From Chitinophaga agrisoli (lineage in GTDB: Bacteria > Bacteroidota > Bacteroidia > Chitinophagales > Chitinophagaceae), in the NCBI RefSeq assembly GCF_008386695.1, contig NZ_VUOC01000004.1:1862327-1926326 (forward strand): a DNA stretch of 64,000 nucleotides, in the 5' to 3' direction. A program made the translations under genes and the position numbers. Below the pieces are notes generated by a model. The model did not search any database, was not told where the DNA came from, and saw nothing but the letters and a program-made list of their open reading frames with translations. Shown here in pieces: positions 35,336-43,181 of this stretch; the stretch's first letter is position 1, and each line of letters starts with the position of its first letter.

Positions 35336-35455
35336 GATGTGCAGATGTGCAAATGTGCGGATTTGCAGATGTGTAAACGTAAAACTGCAGAACCAGGGCT
35401 TACGGGCGCCGCCTTTTTGCATCTGCACATCTCCTCATTTGCACATCTGCACATG
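35336..35455 (-). repeat. Inverted pair of GATGTGCA octamer arrays
   Basis: Left array: five octamers in register from 35336 to 35375 (GATGTGCA, GATGTGCA, AATGTGCG, GATTTGCA, GATGTGTA). Right array: the reverse complement form from 35418 to 35455 (TGCACATC-type octamers). A 42-base GC-rich centre separates them. The element occupies essentially the whole mazG-kinase spacer and can form a long hairpin in RNA or DNA. Confidence 0.88.
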
Positions 35456-36229
35456 CTATTTTTCAGTTTGTTTGATATCATTCCAAAGCTCATCCATCTC
35501 TGCAAGTGTCATGCCGGAAAGTTCGCGGCCTTTATTGCCGGCAAGGGTCTCCATTTGCTGGAAACGGCGGATGAACTTTTTGTTGGTGCGTTCCAGGGCA
35601 TTTTCCACGTCCACCTTCAGGAAACGGGCATAATTGACCAGGGAGAACAGCAGGTCGCCGAATTCGTCTTCTATTTCCTGCTGATGGCCGGCCTGGATGG
35701 CCTCATCCAGCTCGCCCATCTCCTCTTCTACCTTAAGGCGCACCTGTTCTGTATTATCCCATTCAAAACCTACCTGCTTAGCTTTCTCCTGCAGGCGCAT
35801 GGCCTTTACCAGGGCAGGCAGGGATACGGGTACGCCGCCTAAAACGGAGGTCTTGCCTTCTTTCAGCTTCAGCTTTTCCCAGTTCTGCTTTACCTGCTCT
35901 TCGTTCTCCACTTTTACATCGCCATAGATATGCGGGTGGCGGTGGATGAGCTTATTACAGATGCCGGTGATCACATCCTGAATAGTGAACTGCTGCTGTT
36001 CCGCGCCTATTTTGGCGTAAAATACAATATGCAGCAGCAGGTCGCCCAGCTCCTCTTTTATACCTTTAAAGTCGTTGTCTGTGATAGCGTCTGCCAGTTC
36101 ATACATTTCCTCGATGGTGAGCTGCCGTAAAGATTGCAGGGTCTGTTTCCGGTCCCAGGGGCATTTTTCCCGCAGGTCGTCCATGATCTGCAGTAATTGC
36201 TCAAAGGAGGCGTTTTGTAGCATTTCCAT
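35456..36229 (-). CDS. mazG: Nucleoside triphosphate pyrophosphohydrolase MazG
   Basis: A 257-residue protein with two tandem MazG domains. The N-terminal one has LREKCPWDRKQT, EEMYELADAI and KEELGDLLLHIVFYA; the C-terminal one has KVEEEMGELDEAI and EDEFGDLLFSLVNYARF. The paired EExxE and ExxD metal-binding motifs are intact in both. MazG hydrolyses NTPs and dNTPs to monophosphate and pyrophosphate, removing non-canonical nucleotides and lowering ppGpp in some species. It is cytoplasmic and of normal length. Confidence 0.97.
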   Translation of the reverse strand: MEMLQNASFEQLLQIMDDLREKCPWDRKQTLQSLRQLTIEEMYELADAITDNDFKGIKEELGDLLLHIVFYAKIGAEQQQFTIQDVITGICNKLIHRHPHIYGDVKVENEEQVKQNWEKLKLKEGKTSVLGGVPVSLPALVKAMRLQEKAKQVGFEWDNTEQVRLKVEEEMGELDEAIQAGHQQEIEDEFGDLLFSLVNYARFLKVDVENALERTNKKFIRRFQQMETLAGNKGRELSGMTLAEMDELWNDIKQTEK

Positions 36230-36345
36230 GGGTTAAAAATAGGGAAAATTGTGAGAGCCGGGGGATGCAACCGTAGCTGCCCGGCTGCGTCTTTAACAGG
36301 GCGGCCCTCAGAGGACAGCCACAACCCTTCATTTTAACCCTTTTT

Positions 36346-38715
36346 ATGCTGACAACACACTTTAAAACGGCCTGGCGCTACCTCCGGAAGGAGGGCCATT
36401 TCACGTTACTGAACATCTGCAGCCTCTCTACAGGGCTGGCCTGTGCGCTGCTGATCTGGTTGTGGACAGCCGATGAGCTGGCGGTGGACCATATCTTTGC
36501 CCATAATGACCGGCTGTACCAGGTGATGAAGAACGCCCGGGAGCCGGATGGGCATATCCAGACCTATAGCATGACCCCAGGCCCGCTGTCACAGGCGCTG
36601 GCTGCAGATATGCCGGAGGTCGAATTTGCCACGGGCGTATACGTGCCCGCTAAACAGACCGGGGTGCTCACGGCCGGGGATACGCATCTGCGGGTAAAGG
36701 AGCAGTATGTTGGCCCGGATTTCCTGCAGGTATTTTCATATCCCCTATTGGAGGGCGACCGCCTGACCGCATTACGGGAGCCCACGAAGGTCGTTATTAC
36801 AGATGCGCTGGCCCTGAAACTGTTCCATACCACCCGGGGGGTGGTTGGCAAAAGCGTAACCTGGAATAATGACCCTTACAGCGGTACTTACCTGGTTGCC
36901 GGCGTTGTTAAAAGCCCGCCCGCCAATGCTACCGCCCAATTTGAGATCCTTTTCCCATATGCGCTGTACCTGCGGCATGAGGCTAACGCCTCTGCCTGGA
37001 CCAATAGCGAGCCCAATACCTATATCCTGCTGAAGGCGGGGGCCAGTCAGGCATTATTCAGCAAAAAACTGGGCAGCTACCTGCAGGCAAAAACCGGCGA
37101 GGCCTATCAATCGTTATTCATACGCCCGTACAGCAGCAGCTACCTGTATGGCAGGTATGTGGATGGGGTACAGGCGGGCGGCCGTATAGGGTATATCCGG
37201 TTGTTTATGCTGGTGGGCATCTTTATCCTGGTGATCGCGTGCGTAAACTTCATGAACCTGTCAACCGCGCGGGCGGCAGGGCGAAGCAAGGAGGTGGGCA
37301 TCAAAAAAGCCGTAGGCGCGCGCCGGGGCACGCTGATCCTGCAATACCTGGCGGAATCTGTTTTGCTGGCCTTCCTGTCGCTGATCATTGCCCTGCTGCT
37401 AACCTTATTATTGCTATGGCCTTTGCACCAGCTTACCGGCAAGCAGCTTAGTCTGCCGCTGAATGCCGGTATGCTGCTGTTCCTGGTGGGTATTACACTA
37501 TTCACAGGGCTGCTGGCGGGCAGCTATCCGGCGTTTTACTTGTCCGGCTTTGCCCCGGTACGGGTATTAAAAGGCCCTATAAAAACAAGCGCACGCGAGT
37601 TATTAGTGCGGAAAGGCCTGGTCATTTTTCAGTTTGTTATTTCTGTTATACTGATCGTTGCCGTATTGGTGGTATATCAACAAGTATCGTTTATCCATTC
37701 CAAGAACCTGGGCCTGCATAAAGACCATGTGATCGTACTCCAGAAAGACGGCGCGCTGGCCAACCATACCACACCGTTCCTGGAAGCTGCCAGCAGCATT
37801 AACGGGGTCGTGCATGCATCTGTATTTGGGCGTGCGCTGACCAATAACGGCACCGGCACGCAGGGCATAAGCTGGGAGGGCATGTCGCCGGACCAGGCAG
37901 TTACCTTCAAATACCTTTTTGTGGGATACGGTTTTATTGAGACCATGGGCATACGGATGCTGGATGGACAGCCTTTTACCCGGGGCGGGGACAGCATGCA
38001 GATCATCTTTAATGAAGCCGCTATTAAGGCCATGGGATTAAAGGACCCTATAGGCAAGACCGTTACCCAGTGGAAGGAAAAGAAACGGATCGTAGGCGTG
38101 GTAAACGATTTTCATTTTGAATCGTTGTACGAACCGGTAAAGCCGTGTTTTTTTATACTTGCGCCACAGTCGCCAGATGCGGGAAATATTGCCATCCTGC
38201 TCAGGGCCGGCAGTGAAAAGGCCACGCTGGCACAGCTGGAGCAATTATATAAACAATATAACCCCGGTTTCCCTTTCAGCTTTAAATTCCTGGACCAGGA
38301 TTATCAGTTACTGTATACCTCTGAAAACCAGGTGGCGGTATTGTTCCGGTATTTTGCCGCTATTGCTATTGTTATCTGTTGCCTGGGACTATTGGGCCTG
38401 GCTGCATTTACCGCGCAAAGGCGGCAAAAGGAGATCGGCATCCGCAAGGTACTGGGCGCCACGGCCGGCAATATCGTACTGCTGTTATCAAAAGACTTCC
38501 TGACGCTGGTGCTGATCTCCTTACCGATCGCATTCCCGGTGGCCGGCTGGATGAGCTATAACTGGTTGCAGCATTTTGCCTATCGCATTTCCCTGGGAGC
38601 AAGCGTATTCCTGATCACCGGAGCCGCCATTGTACTGATCACATTGCTAACGGTTAGCCTGCAGTCTATAAAAGCGGCGCTGGCCGATCCGGTAAAAAGT
38701 TTGCATACAGCGTAA
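36346..38715 (+). CDS. MacB/FtsX-type ABC transporter permease
   Basis: A 789-residue permease of the Bacteroidota FtsX/MacB class. It has a first membrane helix at about 21-41, a MacB-like periplasmic domain (about 50-270), three helices at about 285-400, a fourth near 425-445, a second periplasmic domain and three C-terminal helices at about 670-780. Each set contains the EVGIKKAVGA or EIGIRKVLGA coupling motif that contacts the ATPase. No ATPase gene is adjacent, so the partner must be elsewhere. Such proteins couple cytoplasmic ATP use to envelope export or lipoprotein work; the substrate is unknown. It starts 116 bases from divergent mazG. Confidence 0.93.
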   Translation: MLTTHFKTAWRYLRKEGHFTLLNICSLSTGLACALLIWLWTADELAVDHIFAHNDRLYQVMKNAREPDGHIQTYSMTPGPLSQALAADMPEVEFATGVYVPAKQTGVLTAGDTHLRVKEQYVGPDFLQVFSYPLLEGDRLTALREPTKVVITDALALKLFHTTRGVVGKSVTWNNDPYSGTYLVAGVVKSPPANATAQFEILFPYALYLRHEANASAWTNSEPNTYILLKAGASQALFSKKLGSYLQAKTGEAYQSLFIRPYSSSYLYGRYVDGVQAGGRIGYIRLFMLVGIFILVIACVNFMNLSTARAAGRSKEVGIKKAVGARRGTLILQYLAESVLLAFLSLIIALLLTLLLLWPLHQLTGKQLSLPLNAGMLLFLVGITLFTGLLAGSYPAFYLSGFAPVRVLKGPIKTSARELLVRKGLVIFQFVISVILIVAVLVVYQQVSFIHSKNLGLHKDHVIVLQKDGALANHTTPFLEAASSINGVVHASVFGRALTNNGTGTQGISWEGMSPDQAVTFKYLFVGYGFIETMGIRMLDGQPFTRGGDSMQIIFNEAAIKAMGLKDPIGKTVTQWKEKKRIVGVVNDFHFESLYEPVKPCFFILAPQSPDAGNIAILLRAGSEKATLAQLEQLYKQYNPGFPFSFKFLDQDYQLLYTSENQVAVLFRYFAAIAIVICCLGLLGLAAFTAQRRQKEIGIRKVLGATAGNIVLLLSKDFLTLVLISLPIAFPVAGWMSYNWLQHFAYRISLGASVFLITGAAIVLITLLTVSLQSIKAALADPVKSLHTA

Positions 38716-38738
38716 AGGAACTGGCTTCCTTTGGATAC

Positions 38739-38773
38739 AAAAGCCGGCATTCCAGGCAGGATGCCGGCTTTTT
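38739..38773 (+). terminator. Intrinsic terminator after the permease gene
   Basis: AAAGCCGGCAT pairs with ATGCCGGCTTT around a 10-base loop, followed by TTTTTGTT, 24 bases past the permease stop. The rest of 38774-38956 shows nothing recognisable. Confidence 0.9.
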
Positions 38774-38956
38774 GTTATTCAGACGGGAGAAACGGCGAAA
38801 TGCCGGCAGCGGGATTGCAATGGACAACGGTAAACAAAACGGCGGATAATTTGCATGGAGTTTTCCGAACTTTGGGACAGGGGGTATTGTTATGTCTAAT
38901 ACCTGTGGAGAATCACCACAAACGGGCATACAGGGCTCCCTGTTAACAACTTTCGG

Positions 38957-38986
38957 TTGCTGGAACAGCCAATTTAAGTACATTTG
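38957..38986 (+). promoter_or_regulatory. Bacteroidota promoter for tex (TTG-N19-TACATTTG)
   Basis: TTG at 38957-38959 and TACATTTG at 38979-38986, separated by 19 bases, fit the -33/-7 consensus. The ATG of tex lies 53 bases downstream. Confidence 0.7.
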
Positions 38987-39039
38987 CGCCGGTTTTTAAA
39001 AGAGGCCTTAGTTTTTAATTATTCATTATTAGTTAATTC

Positions 39040-41328
39040 ATGAATACCAAACACATTGCACTGATTTCTGCGGAATTAGGTATCTCAGCCAGACAGGCAG
39101 AAAATACCATGAACTTGTTGGCAGAGGGCTCTACGGTGCCCTTTATCAGCCGCTACCGGAAAGAGGTGACCGGCAGCCTGGATGAGGTGCAGATAGGCCG
39201 GATTGAGGACCTTAAAAAGCGTTACCAGGAAGTAGATGACCGTCGTGAGTTCATTATCAAGACCATCACCGAACAGGAGAAAATGACCCCGGAGCTGCTG
39301 GGTAAACTGGAAGCCAGCTGGAACCTTACAGAGCTGGAGGACATGTACCTGCCTTACAAGCCCAAACGCAAAACCCGGGCTACCCAGGCTATTGAAAAAG
39401 GCCTGGAGCCGCTGGCAAAGATCATCTTTGAACAGCTGGAAGGCTCGCCGGAAACACTGGCCGAACAATATATCAATGATAAAGTAGCTTCTTCTGACGA
39501 AGCCCTCAAAGGCGCCCGCGATATCATTGCGGAATGGGTGAATGAGAACGCGGAGGTACGTGATAAACTGCGTAAGCTGTTCACACACACTGCCGTACTT
39601 ACCTCCAAGGTGGTAGAAGGCAAAGAAGAGGAAGGCAATAAATACAAAGACTATTTCGATTTCCAGGAAGAGCTGCCTAAGATCCCTTCCCACCGTGTAA
39701 TGGCTATCATGCGCGGCGAATCAGAAGGCTTCCTGTTTGCCAGCATTACGCCGGTAGAGGACGAAGCGCTGGAGATCATCAATAAACAGTTCGTAAAAGG
39801 CAGCAGCGCCCACCGCGAACAGATGAACAAAGCGATCGCAGACTCTTATAAACGCCTGCTGCGCCCCTCTCTGGAGAACGAGTTCCGCGGTCTTACCAAA
39901 GACAAAGCAGATACCGAAGCCATTGACGTATTTGCAGAGAACCTGCGCCAGTTGCTGCTGGCCGCCCCGCTGGGCCCCAAAGCCGTTATTGCCGTGGATC
40001 CCGGCTACCGTACCGGCTGTAAGATCGTAGCGCTGGATGAGCAAGGCAATATGCTGGATAACGACGTGATCTTCCCCCTGGAAAAGAACTATAAACGCGA
40101 TGACGCGGAAGCCCTGCTGAAAAGATGGGTAAAGCTATACAACACCGCCGCCATCGCCGTAGGTAACGGCACCGCGGGCCGCGAAACAGAAGAGTTCCTG
40201 AAGAAGATAGACTTTGGCGCCAAGATCAATGTATTCATGGTGAATGAAAGCGGCGCTTCTGTATACTCCGCTTCTGAAGTAGCCCGTGAAGAGTTCCCGG
40301 ATTATGATGTGACCGTACGTGGCGCAGTATCCATCGGCCGCAGGCTGATAGATCCGCTGGCAGAGTTGGTGAAGATCGATCCTAAATCCATAGGCGTGGG
40401 CCAATACCAGCACGATGTAAACCAGTCTCACCTGAAACAGAGCCTGGACCGCGTAGTGGTAAGCTGCGTGAACATGGTAGGCGTAAACCTGAACACGGCA
40501 TCCAAACACCTGCTGGCCTATATCTCCGGCCTGGGCCCTTCCCTGGCAGAGAATATTGTAAAATACCGTAAGGAAAACGGCGCATTCCGCAACCGCGCGT
40601 CGTTGAAGAAAGTGCCCCGCCTGGGTGAAAAAGCGTTTGAACAGTGCGCCGGCTTTTTACGTATAGAGAACGGTGATAACCCGCTGGACAACTCTGCCGT
40701 GCACCCGGAACGTTACCCGCTGATAGAGGCCATGGCCGCACAACAGCACTGCAGCGTAGCCGAACTGATAGGTAAAGATGACCTGCGTAAGAAGATCAAC
40801 CTGAAAGAATATGTAAACGAAGAAGTGGGTTTGCTCACGCTGGAAGACATCCTCAAAGAACTGGATAAACCCAGCCGTGATCCCCGTGATGAGATCGCGA
40901 TCTTTGAATATGCAGAAGGCATCCGTACCATGGAGGATGTGAAACCCGGCATGGTGTTGCCCGGCGTGGTGACCAACATCACGAACTTTGGCGCTTTTGT
41001 GGATATAGGCGTTAAACAGGATGGCCTGGTGCATATCTCCCATCTTTCCAGCAAGTTCGTTGGCAACCCCAATGAAGTGGTGAAGCTGAACCAGAAAGTA
41101 ACGGTAACGGTATTGGAGATAGATCCTTCCCGTAAACGTATCTCACTTTCTATGAAGGATAGCGAAACGCCTGGGGCGAGTGGGAATAACAGCGGCGGCG
41201 GGCAGCGCAGGGAAAGAAAGGATAATAATAGTGGCGGTGGTAAACCGGCTGGTGGGAATAAGGCAGCGGCAGCGCCGTTGAATGATTTTCAGGCGAAGCT
41301 GGCGGAGTTGAAGAAGAAGTTTAATTAA
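39040..41328 (+). CDS. tex: Tex-family RNA-binding transcription accessory protein
   Basis: A 762-residue cytoplasmic protein with the full Tex layout. The N-terminal helical/HTH region is at about 1-190, the YqgF-like RNase H fold at about 320-455 (AVDPGYRTGCKIVALDE), tandem helix-hairpin-helix motifs at about 490-560 (LGPSLAENIVKYRKENGAF) and an S1 RNA-binding domain at about 640-710 (GVVTNITNFGAFVDIGVKQDGLVHIS). A low-complexity Gly/Asn/Lys tail (about 712-745) precedes a final helix. Tex acts in transcription or RNA turnover. It is monocistronic between its own promoter and terminator. Confidence 0.97.
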   Translation: MNTKHIALISAELGISARQAENTMNLLAEGSTVPFISRYRKEVTGSLDEVQIGRIEDLKKRYQEVDDRREFIIKTITEQEKMTPELLGKLEASWNLTELEDMYLPYKPKRKTRATQAIEKGLEPLAKIIFEQLEGSPETLAEQYINDKVASSDEALKGARDIIAEWVNENAEVRDKLRKLFTHTAVLTSKVVEGKEEEGNKYKDYFDFQEELPKIPSHRVMAIMRGESEGFLFASITPVEDEALEIINKQFVKGSSAHREQMNKAIADSYKRLLRPSLENEFRGLTKDKADTEAIDVFAENLRQLLLAAPLGPKAVIAVDPGYRTGCKIVALDEQGNMLDNDVIFPLEKNYKRDDAEALLKRWVKLYNTAAIAVGNGTAGRETEEFLKKIDFGAKINVFMVNESGASVYSASEVAREEFPDYDVTVRGAVSIGRRLIDPLAELVKIDPKSIGVGQYQHDVNQSHLKQSLDRVVVSCVNMVGVNLNTASKHLLAYISGLGPSLAENIVKYRKENGAFRNRASLKKVPRLGEKAFEQCAGFLRIENGDNPLDNSAVHPERYPLIEAMAAQQHCSVAELIGKDDLRKKINLKEYVNEEVGLLTLEDILKELDKPSRDPRDEIAIFEYAEGIRTMEDVKPGMVLPGVVTNITNFGAFVDIGVKQDGLVHISHLSSKFVGNPNEVVKLNQKVTVTVLEIDPSRKRISLSMKDSETPGASGNNSGGGQRRERKDNNSGGGKPAGGNKAAAAPLNDFQAKLAELKKKFN

Positions 41329-41346
41329 TAGCTGTTAGCAATAAAA

Positions 41347-41376
41347 AAGCCCGCCGGTGTTATACATCGGCGGGCT
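41347..41376 (+). terminator. Bidirectional terminator after tex
   Basis: AAGCCCGCCGGTG pairs with CATCGGCGGGCTT (one G-T pair) around a five-base loop. It lies 18 bases past the tex stop and 16 bases past the convergent cheB stop. One TTAGC unit (41335-41339) precedes it. Confidence 0.85.
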
Positions 41377-41392
41377 TGCTGTTTATATAGCA

Positions 41393-41980
41393 TTATGCTT
41401 TTTTCAGCAACACCTCCAAAAAACCGCCTATCTCCTCCCCCTCCAATATCGCATCTACCCGCGTCATATTGATCGCCTGGCGGGGCATAAAATCCACTTC
41501 TGCGGTAACCGGTTCCTGCACAATGGTATATCCACCAGCAGCAGCAATCGCACTGAGGCCCAGCGCCCCATCCGCATTGGCGCCGGAGAGCACAATACCT
41601 ACCAGCGCGGGGCCAAAGATATCCGCGGCAGATTCGAAAGTAACGTCTATACTCGGGCGGCTGTAGTTGATCTTTTCGGAGGCATCCAATGAAAAGGTGC
41701 GCTCGTTCTCCAATAGCAGGTGATAGTCTGGCGGAGCTATGTATACGATGCCTGGCATAATACTTTCCTTATCCTCTACTTCCTTTACCAGCAACGGGGT
41801 TTGGGTGGATAGCAGATCTGCCAGGATAGAGTCTGCTGATTTACTGCGGTGTACGATGATCACGAACGCGACATGCGTGAGCTGCCGCGCTTCGGACACG
41901 ATGCGCAGGATCACATCCAGGCTGCCTGCAGAGCCGCCGATGACCACCATCCGGTATTTGCTTACATCACTTTCCGCCAT
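41393..41980 (-). CDS. cheB: CheB-type methylesterase domain protein (no receiver)
   Basis: A 195-residue protein that is only the CheB catalytic domain. The Ser is in GGSAGS (Ser 17), the His in VHRS (His 44), and the Asp in SGANADGALG; YIAPPDYHLLLE is also diagnostic. The usual N-terminal receiver is absent, so phosphorylation control must come from a separate protein, perhaps the stand-alone receivers in the same operon. Classical CheB removes methyl groups from, and deamidates, chemoreceptors; no receptor gene is in the window. It overlaps cheR by 19 bases, indicating translational coupling. Confidence 0.95.
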   Translation of the reverse strand: MAESDVSKYRMVVIGGSAGSLDVILRIVSEARQLTHVAFVIIVHRSKSADSILADLLSTQTPLLVKEVEDKESIMPGIVYIAPPDYHLLLENERTFSLDASEKINYSRPSIDVTFESAADIFGPALVGIVLSGANADGALGLSAIAAAGGYTIVQEPVTAEVDFMPRQAINMTRVDAILEGEEIGGFLEVLLKKA

Positions 41981-42795
41981 ATCCTTTCTTTGTTTTCCAG
42001 TTGTTTAAATTTACGGGCTATGCCGGAGAAACGTATATTTTCTTTGGAGCCCAGGACCAGGAAACCCAGTTTTTCCAGGCTCTCATCAAACAGATCCAGT
42101 ACTTTATCCTGCAGGTGTCTATCAAAATAGATGAGCACATTCCGGCAGAAGATGAGCACAAACTCATTGAACGAACGGTCTGATACCAGGTTGTGGGTAG
42201 ATATGATCATCTTGGATTTCAGACGGTCGTCGAATTTGGCCCAGTTGTATTTGGCGGTATAGTATTTAGAGAATTCGTTCTTTCCACCGGAGAGGATGTA
42301 GTTCTCTGAATACTGCTTCATTTCGCTGAGGGGGAACACACCTTTACGGATGTTCTCTATGGCAGAGGGGTTCAGATCAGTAGCGTATAACAGCGATTTA
42401 TGCAGCAGGTTGGCCTCCTCCAGCAGGATGGCCATGGAGTATACCTCTTCCCCGGTAGCGCAGCCGGCGTGCCAGATGCGGATAAAGGGGTGGGTAGCCA
42501 GTACGGGCAGCACCTGCTCACGCAGGGTTTTGAACATAGTGGGGTCGCGGAACATCTCTGTTACGTTCACCGTCAGCTCTTCTACGATGCGGGGCAGATA
42601 TGCAGGATCCTGCCGCAGGCGGTACAGCAGTTCTGCAAAGCTGGGGAAACGGTCTATGATCATGAGGCGGTTCACCCTTCTTTTGAGGGAGGCCCTGGCA
42701 TAGTTGGTGAAGTCGTAGCCGTAGGTACGGAACAATTCATCCAGCAGCAGGTCCAGCTCTTCGTCCCTTACGTTATTGGCTTCTACGTGCTTCAT
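41962..42795 (-). CDS. cheR: CheR-type protein-glutamate methyltransferase
   Basis: The ATG at 42795 is preferred because it overlaps the upstream receiver's TGA in an ATGA arrangement; a longer frame would begin at 42876. The 277-residue protein has the N-terminal CheR helical domain (LLLDELFRTYGYDFTNYARASLKRRV) and an SAM-binding domain (WHAGCATGEEVYSMA, then FCRNVLIYFD). It would methylate glutamates with S-adenosylmethionine. With cheB it forms an antagonistic pair at the end of a kinase operon, suggesting that signalling strength is tuned by methylation. Confidence 0.96.
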   Translation of the reverse strand: MKHVEANNVRDEELDLLLDELFRTYGYDFTNYARASLKRRVNRLMIIDRFPSFAELLYRLRQDPAYLPRIVEELTVNVTEMFRDPTMFKTLREQVLPVLATHPFIRIWHAGCATGEEVYSMAILLEEANLLHKSLLYATDLNPSAIENIRKGVFPLSEMKQYSENYILSGGKNEFSKYYTAKYNWAKFDDRLKSKMIISTHNLVSDRSFNEFVLIFCRNVLIYFDRHLQDKVLDLFDESLEKLGFLVLGSKENIRFSGIARKFKQLENKERIWRKVM

Positions 42796-43157
42796 ACGTA
42801 CTGTTTCAGGATGCCTTGTAACTGATCGATATCTACCGGTTTTGAGAGATAACCATCCGCCCCGGCGGCCAGGCATTTCTCACGGTCGCCAGCCATGGCC
42901 TGCGCCGTTACCGCAATGACGGGCAGGTGTTTCCACTGCTCCGCCGCCTTAAGTTTGGGGATGGCCTCGTAGCCGTCCATATCAGGCATCATCATATCCA
43001 TGAGGATAAGACCGATGTTATCCTGTGCCGTAAGGGTTGCAAAAGCCTCGTTCATACCTGCGGCTGTTACGCAGGCATAACCTCTTGCGCGCAGCACGGC
43101 GCTGAGGGCAAAGATGTTCCGGCTGTCATCATCTATGATGAGAATGGTCTTATTCAT
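42792..43157 (-). CDS. Single-domain response regulator
   Basis: A receiver-only protein of 121 residues from the ATG at 43157 (MNKTILIIDDDSRN). A longer frame begins at 43181, one base beyond the kinase stop. The acidic pair, phospho-Asp 54 (LMDMMMPDMDG), Thr (AVTAQAM) and Lys (SKPVD) are all present. It resembles the last receiver of the neighbouring hybrid kinase. With no output domain it may shuttle phosphate, or control CheB or CheR, to which it is directly coupled. Confidence 0.94.
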   Translation of the reverse strand: MNKTILIIDDDSRNIFALSAVLRARGYACVTAAGMNEAFATLTAQDNIGLILMDMMMPDMDGYEAIPKLKAAEQWKHLPVIAVTAQAMAGDREKCLAAGADGYLSKPVDIDQLQGILKQYV

Positions 43158-43181
43158 GCGTACATCCACTTTTGAGGTCAA

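Noticed and set aside
35336-35455. CRISPR array
   Set aside because: Units are 8 bases with no unique spacers, in inverted halves, and there are no cas genes in the window.
35314-35633. Cys-rich short frames (CRCAN- and CKCAD-type) across the octamer arrays
   Set aside because: The Cys periodicity is the translation of the 8-base repeat in several frames; no start signal or conservation is expected.
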